Source of the DNA: Leptidea sinapis
Taxonomy: Eukaryota > Arthropoda > Insecta > Lepidoptera > Pieridae
Length of the DNA stretch: 64,000 nt
Reading direction: 5' to 3'
Assembly: GCF_905404315.1 (NCBI RefSeq)
Contig: NC_066288.1
Location: 10,564,501-10,628,500 of the forward strand
Shown: one piece after another, positions 54,934 through 64,000 of the stretch
How the letters are laid out: every line of letters starts with the position of its first letter
Position numbering within the stretch: the stretch's first letter is position 1
Notes under the pieces: model-generated
Told to the model about the DNA's origin: nothing
Seen by the model: the letters and a program-made list of their open reading frames with translations, nothing else
The model's database searches: none
Translations under genes and position numbers: made by a program

Positions 54934-56489
54934 TTAATAATGTACATATATATTAAACAACAACAGGTAGCTTTAAAATTGTTTCTGTTGCTTTTAACAT
55001 TGCTATGTTGTATTCAAATCAGTTGTGATTGTGTCTCTAATTGTTGAATTACACAATTTGAAACACGTGAACACTGAGCGCCCTACAATTCGTAACGATG
55101 GGCCGGCTGTCAGTCGTCATCTGTTTTGATTGATTTTATTTGGCACTAGATTCCTTTATAGTGTGCTCATACTTAATTGTTGCTGTCGAAACAATTGATT
55201 AACCAATTCTTGACCTCGTTTATACGATGAAGAACCACCATGATGTGAGTAAATACCATTATGGTATATACCTATATATCTAATCACATATTTTATTCGT
55301 GCAATAATTACTCAACTGCTCATTCATTCATATGCATAATTACCTACTAGTCTAGTCTACCTGATGGTCGCAACTCGCAGTCCAGTCTAGTCTTATAGGC
55401 TAAACAAATGGTCGTACTCGGTACAGTCGGGTCAGTAATAGTAATAATTTTGTGCGATGGACATTGCGACGTACCATCTAATGGTACTCTACCAGACCAC
55501 GTCCGATGGTTCGGAAGTACCAAATCCGATTCGAATAAAATAAACAATGTAATTATATAATATATAATCGACAGCTATAAATGTAATCTTAATTTGGATA
55601 TCTTATGGCTCCATGACGTTGGTATCGCTTGTTAACACATTGAAAAATAAATACTAATTAATAATTGCTGACATGTTTTGATGTCATTTATTAAGATTGC
55701 ACCCATACTAAATAAATTTAAACGAGGAATATAACTAAATTTGATTCAATTCAATCTGATCGTAATACGTACAAGTACTTCGTACCTACACAAAGCGAAA
55801 AGTATTTACGGGATTGTGGTTTTCTGTCCAGTTACGATTCATCGAGCCGACTCGATCGATTCGCTTTCTAGTCAAGGGTCGTGAGAGAAGAAAATATAAA
55901 GCCTTTTTAATTTGAAATATTTGAGCGTGGGCAGACATGTTGATGGATTAAAAACTGGTCGCAAATTAGCTGTCTTCTGATTAAAAAAAAATAGTTGAGG
56001 CTGTATGGTCTATGAACATTGCCTGGCTCGGACGAGACACATTGAATAAAAAACAGGAAGTTGCTTAATAATATGTCAAAATTACGACAGTGGGACCGTC
56101 GGCCAACAAAGAGATCCTGAGTTCCGTTTTTTCCATTTGAGACACGCAACCCAAAAAGTAATAACCACAAGAGATTTCGCAATTATAATGCGCTGTAACA
56201 ATTAATTGCTTACAATTCGTTTAAACACGCTTAAATAATTAAACCCTTTGGTATTTGAGCGAAGAATGTATCACGGATGATTAACCATATTAGTTCGTGC
56301 ATGTTTTGAAGCATTGATTATGCTAATTGTATTTATTGCGGCTGTTAAAACTACTATTACAGAGATGTTAGGAAATATCGCTCGGAAAATCTATTGTTAT
56401 AACACTGTGCTGGAGCGGAACCAATAGCTTAATTAATACTTATTTATGTTTAACAATAATGTAAGTTGCTGTGTGGAAATAGTAATGTG
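54934..56489. other. Intergenic or intronic DNA, nothing identified
   Basis: No motif-bearing ORF. The small frames at 55347-55547 and 55907-56182 (minus) have no recognisable family and no supporting start or splice context. Confidence 0.45.
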
Positions 56490-56800
56490 CTTTTTTTATG
56501 ACATTAACGGACGAGACGAGCTGGACGTTCGAGCTGATGGTAATTGATACGCCCATTTCAGTGCAGTGCAGCTCTGGATTCTTGTAAAACCCACAAATTC
56601 TGAGCGGCACTACAATTGCGCTAGTCACCTTGAGACATAAGATGTTAAGTCACTTTTTTTCAATTTCCCTAGCTACGGCGCCCTTCAGACCGAAACAATA
56701 ATGCTTACACATTACTGCTTCACGACTCATATAGGCGCAGTTGTACCATGCCGCCTTGGTACCCATAATCTAGCCAGCATCCTGTGCAAAGAAGCCCAGT
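56490..56800 (-). repeat. ~310-bp interspersed repeat, copy 7
   Basis: Minus strand: GCTTCTTTGCACAGGATGCTGG to GTCCAGCTCGTCTCGTCCG then CATAAAAAAAG. Diverged but full length. Confidence 0.82.
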
Positions 56801-57299
56801 GGTCAAGGCTGGCTTAGAAAATAATTTTGTGGTGTCCGTTAGTTTATACGTCAACCAGTCAAAAACACGCACTTTCTCCTTGGGAAATTCTTTACTTTTT
56901 GGATTCTTTTAGGGATTCGAAATTATCATGGCGTTTAGAGCATGCGACCTACTAAAACTGATCATAAATTACTACCCGGTTTCGATGGCGACGAGATGCC
57001 AGTCTTCAGCTCTCATGAGGACAGAAACTGGCCCATGTCTAACCCAGATCTGAAACCTTTGGACTACAATAAAGTCTAGTTTTCGAAGACATGGCCTGCT
57101 CTGAACGACAAGACCGTAAATCGAGTCGCGTAAGAAATCTCTATGACAAGCCGTGCCTAAATTACCAATGGAAACAGTGCGACAATCGATAGGTTCATGG
57201 CCAGACAGATTAAAGTCAAATGAAGCCATTTCTCATAGAATTATTTTTTTATTTTTTGCATTACACATTAGATTTAAAGTAGTAACGAAATTCCTGCGC

Positions 57300-57395
57300 T
57301 CAATTTGTCTCAAAGTGACAAGCCTAATAATATTGTAATGCCGCATAGAACTTTGGGTCAATCAAAGATCCTGAGCGGAACTGCATTGTACTGTA
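57300..57395 (+). repeat. ~310-bp repeat, 3' partial
   Basis: TGTCTCAAAGTGACAAGCC, GTAATGCCGCATAGAACTTTGG and GATCCTGAGCGGAACTGCAT match the 3' half of the family. Confidence 0.6.
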
Positions 57396-58084
57396 ACCAA
57401 AATCGCCCCATTGTAGGACCATTGCGGAGTGGTCCAAATGTCTTGCATACAATGTGGTGCCTAATGCTATAATATAAATCTTAAATATTTTAAAGATTTT
57501 GCTCATCAACAAAACATACCTTTGTATAACTTTCGCAATAAGCCTTTATGACTAACTCTTTAGTATTGCTCCAAGCCCAAGTCGCGCCTTTTGAATAAAT
57601 AATAACCTGCGATGTTCCACTGTTCTTGAATCGAATATTTACAAGTCTACTATTAAACAATTAATTGTTATTTTTAAAGTTTATTTTGGTATGTATGATT
57701 GTTTTTCCATAGGTTTAATAAGAATAAATTTTTATGTCGGTACAGACCACCTGTGGGTGGTGGTATGGACATCTTCGTAGTAGCAGATACTATTCCGACT
57801 TGACATCTTGTTTGAACTTGCAATTTCTGTAGAAAAGGTGAAGCTCGTTCAAATATGTGAGACACGTAGAATCTCGAGTGGTTAGCGCGAGAGAGATTCG
57901 TTTACCGGATGTGATACTTTCAATCTACATACAGCCACGGCTAGCCTACATGCAAGTCCTTATATGCTGGCCTTGTAATGTGGAATTCATTTGACTCCAT
58001 TGAGGTCATAGAAAATTGTTTTAAATGAGATTTAAAAACAATACTTTCTCTCCTTTTCTAAATTAGGTTATTAAATTTTATTAT

Positions 58085-58195
58085 TTTTTTGGAAGAGGAG
58101 AACGGAAGATACGATCCGCAGCCCATAACCTCTCGTAACACCAGAGTAAACACAAGAGCGTTGCCGACCTTATAAAGCGTCGAACAAACGTACAT
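58085..58195 (-). mobile_element. LINE family A tail fragment
   Basis: GGAAGAGGAGAACGGAAGA, CTCTCGTAACACCAGAGTAA and AGAGCGTTGCCGACCTTATAA resemble the 3' end of the copy at 5575. Confidence 0.55.
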
Positions 58196-60409
58196 ATTAA
58201 TTCGAAAACCGAAAACACATTGGGCACACATGCCTCACTTCTAGGATTAATTATACAAAAAAAATTGTAACCAAAATTTATGTATGATGCCACAACCTGA
58301 GAGTTGAACAAGACATAACAAGATTAAGTTTGATGCGTCACTCGGACTACTATTATACTAATCTACTACTGCTACTACGAATCTACTGTTATATTCATAT
58401 TTTTGGATTTGGATCAAAAATATTGATTAAAATGCATATTAATTAGTATTAATTATAGGTTGCTGTTCTGCTATCACAAGTCGCATGGACTGAAAATGAG
58501 GGCCGTAGGTAGCGGACATTGACAGGCTAAATATTAAAACGATCCCGATTCTTTAAGTTTCAGTTAATAAATTATTTTAACTTTAATAGAACTGCTCAAA
58601 TTTATTCACTAACAAATAGGCATATTTTGATTTTTAGTATCTACAATAATAACTTCCTATATTACTTAACTTACTATATCAAATTATAATATGTGTATAC
58701 TCAATGTAATACATTGAGTAAACAACGTTTATTGTTAACAATTACCCATTAACACGAGAACAGATTTTAAAATGAATGCGTTACCGTTTCATTATGAAGC
58801 TAAGCGATAGAGCTTAACAGGAGGGTGTGCTATTGAATATTGTGTTGTACCTCAGAGGGTGGTTGCGATGAGATAATTATATGCCTCCCGGGGTAAGTCG
58901 CGTCAGGTCACTGAGGACATTGTGAGAGGGAGCTCTGGATATAAATCAGGATAACGGTCCGAGCTTATCTCTGCACGAGTGTGCCATTAGTAGATTAATT
59001 GTTATATAAATATACTCATTATGTATTGTGTGCTATCATAACGATTATAAATGCTTAGACCCATTCAACGATTCGTTGCCAAGGTTTCGCAAAAATGTAA
59101 AAAAATGTATTGTAAATAAATAATTTATAAGTATTCTTGATTTGTTTAATACAGTTATCTTGACTTGTTTAGTAGATTTTGTTAATTTCTTAATTTCATT
59201 ACATTATAGAATGGTTGTTTTATAACTTATACTTATTTTATGTAACTATTTCACACATAATTTAGCATGCGGTATTCACCTTAAAAGGTAATGCATTTAG
59301 TAATAAGACCCTTGTAAATTAGAATAATAATTATAAATGTATTCTTGTAATTACCACTGGTGACTCTAAATAAAAAAAAAACAAACAAAAAATTATAAAA
59401 TTCGCTCGCGTTCGATTTGGCAGTTAGGGTTGCCAAATGCCAAGTTTTTGGGAATAAGTAGGGTAGGTATTTAAGATTTCATAGAGGATAAATAAATAGT
59501 ACAGCCTTGTTTTGAAATATTCAAAAAGTATTTTCTTCTATTATTATATATCTTGTCGAAGCGTCCAGAAACGTCTCAGTATTATGATTTACAGTAGTTA
59601 CAGTAAATTATAATACTATCTATTATTTGTGTACTTAATGTAGAACACTCAAAAAAAGCAAGGTAGACCGTACTGTATATACGTCATACAATAATACGTG
59701 ATGTTAATATTACCACGTGTGTCTTAACATTCTTCCGAAGAAGCTATGGTCCTTACCAAAGAGTAAAGATTACTTTTGACTGTATTTTGTTTATCTCGAT
59801 GATCTTACTTTATTATTATTATCATTTGGGTTTTAAGCTCGTTTTTTTCCAGTCATCTTGGTAAACACTTCATCGCAAGTTATAACTTCGTATTCTATGT
59901 TCGAAATAATGAAAATTTGAACAAAAAGTAATTTTCTTGCTAAGATAATATTTACGAAATCCTGAATCATTCAACAACATTTAACTAAGTAGGTAACTGA
60001 CCTTTGAAAGTTTTGAGGATCAGTCGAGTAGTGTATTTGTTGTTTTGTGTACCAATGAAAGAAAATAGGTGCCACGTGATACTTTCGTCAAATATTTTTA
60101 GAATTCTTAGGTGTGGAGCTAAATAAATTACTAAGTGAACAACTAGTACACACCTATGATTAGTGTTGCATCACAAGCCGGTGTGTGCAAACACAAGTGT
60201 ACAAATACCATAGATAACTTTCTATTTTTACAGATGTATTGAACAGAACAGAACGTAGAACAATGCGTATTTTTACGCATTACTGACAATTTTATGGTTC
60301 GAATTGGGGATTCATAACGGCTCATCGAAATTGATTTGTTTTATTTCTGTAATTGTTATTTTGTAATGCGCAATTTATAAAATTGATTGTGGTATCCCTC
60401 ATTTACTTT
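58196..60409. other. AT-rich DNA, nothing identified
   Basis: A stretch at 58780-59000 is less AT-rich (GGAGGGTGTGC, CCTCCCGGGGTAAGTCGCG, GAGGGAGCTCTGG) but holds no long ORF or RNA I can name. Confidence 0.4.
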
Positions 60410-60520
60410 TTTACTGGTGAGACTTCTAAGTACAGGTGGGTACCTCGGCGGCGATTTATTCTGCCGTGATGCAGTATTGTGCAAGCATTATTGTTTTAGC
60501 ATGGAAATTACTGGGCTAGG
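60410..60520 (+). repeat. ~310-bp repeat, 5' partial and degenerate
   Basis: GGTGGGTACCTCGGCGGCGA, TTCTGCCGTGATGCAGTA, GCAAGCATTATTGTTT and GAAATTACTGGGC follow the family order with large gaps. Confidence 0.55.
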
Positions 60521-61107
60521 TATGTCCACACTGTGCCTTTTCATCGACTACATTCGCCTTCATCTTTCTATTCAACTTACGTTGGGCGCTTTCAATAATT
60601 GAACGCGTTAACGAACGCAACGCCAATATAAGTACATATTTTAGTCAATTAGATAAATAACGAAGGACTATACTGTCATCGCGCATGCGTTACAGGCATG
60701 CCTCATGTGCGATGTTGACAGCGCATGACCTTGCTGTGCCGTTGATGAACAAAAATGCACAGTGGGAATATAGTTATTGAGAATTTAAATCCTACGCCTC
60801 AATGTGACGAGAGAGATTGTCTCATAATTAAAAAAGACGTGTGGCACTCGGGTCTGCCGCGGTAAAGCTATTGTATAACATTTTTTAACAACTTGCAATT
60901 ATAATTATTTATTTATTTTATTTATGTGGTATTTTTTTTGATAAAATTAATTTAAAATAAAGCAAATGGGAAGTGAGTAAAATTTAACTTGCAAGATTTG
61001 ATTACAGACAGACAACGGGACAGGTGGAACTAAATAAAAATGCTTGTCATAATAATAAAAATTAAAAAAACGTGATAAAAAAAGAAAAAGAAATAAAAAG
61101 AAATCAA

Positions 61108-61176
61108 GACGTACCCCAAGTTCGAACCTGGGACCTTCTGCACAAAAAGCATACGTGATAACCGCTGTTCCACGGC
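61108..61176 (-). tRNA. tRNA-like sequence, possible tRNA-Lys(UUU) pseudogene
   Basis: On the minus strand: GCCGTGGAACAGCGGTTATC (5' acceptor and D arm), anticodon arm TATGC-TTTTTGT-GCAGA giving anticodon UUU, and T arm CCCAGGTTCGAACTTGGG with a perfect B-box GGTTCGAA. A TTTTT terminator-like run follows within about 30 bp. The acceptor stem pairs at only about five of seven positions and the anticodon stem has a mismatch, so it is more likely a pseudogene or SINE head than a working tRNA. Confidence 0.35.
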
Positions 61177-61560
61177 ATCTGGCGAAATATCTGTATACAT
61201 CTAGTAAGTAAGTGTTAGGTTATTTTCATTACGGAATTTCTGGATTCGGTCTCCACGCTCAAGGCCCGCGATAGAAGCTATGCAATAGCTTAAAAGTTTA
61301 GCAGAATCGTTGGCAAAACATCAACTATACTATAATGTAACGTAATATTTACTGGTATAATGAACTACACACTTATGTTAATGATATTGAATTTGAAGAT
61401 CTTGAAACCTAAAATACGTATTGCTATTAATATATACGTATATTAATCTGAGTATTGTGAATGTCAAATACCTAAATCTGCGTGACTCAACAGTAAATAA
61501 TTCTAAGACTTCTCTTTTTCTAATTGTGAAGTCGTCGTAATTGTGTGTCGTCGACTCGCA

Positions 61561-61820
61561 TATAGGGTTACCATTTGTCCGGATTAATCCGGACAAGTGC
61601 GGTCGTTTAGATTAGACCGGATTTTGTCCGGCTCTCTACTTGCCCGGATTTTATTTTCAATTATATGGAATATAGTAATAAAACTACTACTAACTAATAC
61701 TAAATAAGTCTTTAATATTTTCGAGAAATGAAAGCTTTTCGCGAATATCTCAAAAGTCCGGACCTTATGGAAATGTCAGGCTTTTTGTCAGGACTTTTCA
61801 AATAACTAAATGGTAACCCT
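61561..61820. mobile_element. MITE with AGGGTTACCATTT ends and 7-bp target duplication
   Basis: AGGGTTACCATTT at the left and its inverse AAATGGTAACCCT at the right; ACTCGCA flanks both sides (61554-61560, 61821-61827). Interior has repeated GTCCGGATTTTGTCCGG-type motifs. 260 bp, non-coding. Confidence 0.75.
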
Positions 61821-62351
61821 ACTCGCACCTTATCTGTTATTTAAGGTGGAAAAGCTCCATTCCTAACACAAAGTAATCAAATTAGTGCTTATTGTTTAAA
61901 TAAATAAATTTTCTGATAAATATACGTTTTATGACTGACTGCCACCAATTCCACGATTTCTGAAATAAATATGCGAATAATTATCTCTTACATAGTATTT
62001 ATTCAATGACAAACGAATTTCGGCCAAGATTGTTGCTACAGATAAGCAATAGTGACGGCTTGTAGTTATTGCTTGTTTTAAAAGCTACCCATATAATGTT
62101 GCGGTTCATTATTCAATTTGTTTGGAGAGCTCGTGGAGGCATTCCACGGGATACTGTATAACTACTGTCTCTTTATAACTGGAGCGCTCGGTAGCTGTCG
62201 CATTGCGAACGCTTATTGTTCAAATGATCATATTTTATGCTATTATATGCACTATTATTATAAGGCTCGAGAGTATAATCTAAATTAATTAGAAAATTAT
62301 ATAGTAAGTATATTTATATTATTTATGTGTGCTGATAATTTTTATGAGTTA

Positions 62352-62732
62352 CTAGTGACCCGACAGACGTTGTTCTGTATATAATAAATAAAATAATGTT
62401 TTTTTCTTAATTTGTCAATAATATCATAACATCAAGAATTATTTCGTAAAATATGCACCCTGCTGTCGTAATTTGAAATTGTTTCACAGCAGAACTGTCG
62501 AACCGTGCGTCAATAAATTCTCTCATAGTAATTATGTATATGGACACATCAAAGGAAAAACAAATTTGTTGTTTTTATTTAATCTAGCAGCATTTTCCTA
62601 TTTATTCACCTTTTAAACCTTCTCTGGACTTCCACAAATAATTCAAGACCAAAATTAGCCAAATCGGTCCAGCCGTTCTCGAGTTTTAGCGAGACTAACG
62701 AACAGCAATTCATTTTTATATATATAGATAGA
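62352..62732 (-). mobile_element. Non-autonomous Helitron, complete
   Basis: On the minus strand starts TCTATCTATATATATAAAAA after A and ends ACAGA-ACAACG-TCTGT hairpin, CGGGTCA, CTAG before T. Contains GAACGGCTGGACCGATTTGG. 381 bp. Confidence 0.75.
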
Positions 62733-63144
62733 TGATCCAATTTGTGTGTTCATATTACAATACATAATAAAGCTCAGTGATAATTATTATGACAACTCGT
62801 ATTTTTTGGTTTTCACTAGCATAAAATCTATAAGACACATGTAAACTTCTGTGAATTTATACCTTAATATTAAAAAGTTACCAACGTTTTAAAAAACAAC
62901 AGAAAGCAATGGCATTTCAAAATAATTTTGTCATTTGACTTACCTATTTGTTATACATTATTATTATTTTATTATGATATGATAACTTATATTATATTGT
63001 GAAGTGTTAACCCCGACTGCCTTGCCGGCACTCAGGTAGTGATAGCCGGAGTACGTCCTCTGCCCCCACCGCACCGCCTCATCCCACTTATGTCGCCTAT
63101 TTATCTCGTAGATGTTCTACTTATACAATTTTATTTAGCTAGCT
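62733..63144. other. Spacer, nothing identified
   Basis: A GC-richer patch at 63005-63110 (CCCCGACTGCCTTGCCGGCA, CTGCCCCCACCGCACCGCC) is unassigned. Confidence 0.4.
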
Positions 63145-63320
63145 TAATGACTTTCTATACATATAGATAGATAAATCACGTCGTATAAAAACAAAGCCGA
63201 AATTTTGGAACATTTTAGAAATTACACCATATTCATCTTCGGATGCTAAATCTATACATTGCCGCATTGACTTCAATTGTTTAAAATATTCTTAGTCAGT
63301 AAGCAGCAATGTACAACGTT
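63145..63320. repeat. Dispersed ~175-bp repeat, copy 2 (with 34583-34757)
   Basis: Same order of AATGACTTTCTATACAT, AATCACGTCGTATAAAA, TTGTTTAAAATATTCTT and AAGCAGCAATGTA. Confidence 0.6.
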
Positions 63321-64000
63321 AAGTTCATGTTTGATTCGGATAGTGACAGTTGACACACGAGTAAGGAGAAAAGTGTGCTTACATTGTCTTTAAGCACACT
63401 TTTGCCGTTCCAATATCAGACTGCGAATGACATGTCCTTATATTATGAGTATAGATTGTCATTGGCTAGCTAAGTGCAGTAGGTTTCATTGAGCCAAAGC
63501 ACAGGGCAGCGAAAATTCATTCACTTAAATAACTATAAAACTTCCTCCAATGCTGTAAGTATTCTTCGAATCATTTTGTTGTAAGTTATAACTAATAATT
63601 TCTCACGGAAACACCGTTGAAAAATTATATGAAAGGCGTGAAGTACGGAGTTCACGATTTGTAATCTAGGTTATAATCCGGCAATAGCGATTCAAGTAAA
63701 AGTCTCAATGCGGAATATTTTGTGCTTCGAACAATCTTGAATTGAATAGTTCCTTTTCGACTCCCATTTCAACCTCAAAGTATAACATAACACCATAATC
63801 TTAGAATATGCTATTCCATTGCCATATCCCATCTAAAAGCCCGATAATACGTGACCAATTTTGATTTGTTAGATTAGCAAGTACTTAAATATTCAAAATA
63901 CTGAGAAGCTAATGCCAAGCGTTTCTGACTGCTTTTAAATTATCAATCAAAATCGGTTACAGTTACAATAGATTTGCTTTCTTTTTCTGTATTTTCTTTA
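63321..64000. other. Right edge of window, nothing identified
   Basis: AAGTGTGCTTACATTGTCTT and AAGCACACTTTTG at 63371-63410 form a small hairpin; otherwise no feature. Confidence 0.4.

Overview
The window is eukaryotic and looks like a lepidopteran (moth or butterfly) chromosome. It is AT-rich, its two confident genes are split by GT-AG introns, and its introns and intergenic DNA are filled with LINEs, Helitrons with hairpin-CTAG ends, mariner, hAT-like and piggyBac-like elements, and an approximately 310-bp A-tailed repeat of a type I associate with Lepidoptera. The order-level call is inference from repeat style; I make no species call.

Two complete protein-coding genes lie on the minus strand. 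(1) Argininosuccinate synthase, ATG at 17486 to stop at 1935: 10 coding exons that join without a frameshift into 412 codons, the usual eukaryotic length. It makes argininosuccinate from citrulline and aspartate. Intron 6 has a GC donor, and introns 3, 7 and 8 carry most of the inserted elements. (2) The Sec1/Munc18 protein Rop (syntaxin-binding, synaptic vesicle fusion), ATG at 49412 to stop at 28970: 15 coding exons that join into 587 codons. Exon 4 exists as two tandem, equal-length (104 nt), phase-matched versions (44792-44895 and 44546-44649). Including both would shift the frame, so they are predicted to be mutually exclusive. This is the most interesting observation in the window. The two genes act in unrelated processes and show no sign of joint regulation beyond sharing a strand.

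Layout: 1-1.9 kb is the 3' flank of ASS, with a LINE endonuclease fragment. 1.9-17.5 kb is ASS, with a large LINE, a complete but dead mariner, a second mariner remnant and a 151-155 bp tandem repeat in introns. 17.5-29 kb is intergenic: an almost full ORF2 of a LINE with RNase H, a Penelope-like fragment, hAT-like MITEs and foldback elements. 29-49.4 kb is Rop, with a LINE in intron 8 whose endonuclease frame continues in frame from exon 8, a foldback element abutting that LINE, and a 180-bp duplicated segment carrying an exon-7 splice donor. 49.4-64 kb is intergenic or intron of an unseen gene: a piggyBac-like MITE flanked by TTAA, a possible orphan first coding exon on the plus strand (51997-52063), a run of Helitron-like elements (52.3-54.9 kb), and mostly unremarkable AT-rich DNA after that.

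Short intronic or intergenic gaps in which I see nothing identifiable: 2096-2446, 2596-2960, 8996-9202, 9295-9659, 9950-10267, 10889-11258, 13484-14211, 16923-17421, 17487-17958, 22641-23234 (except a short LINE-tail similarity near 23050-23085), 23799-24204, 25424-25872, 29716-30240, 32858-33289, 35261-35618, 35774-36203, 40522-41089, 44896-45553, 46553-46924, 47691-48204, 48431-49384, 49413-49791, 56801-57299, 57396-58084, 60521-61107 and 61828-62351.
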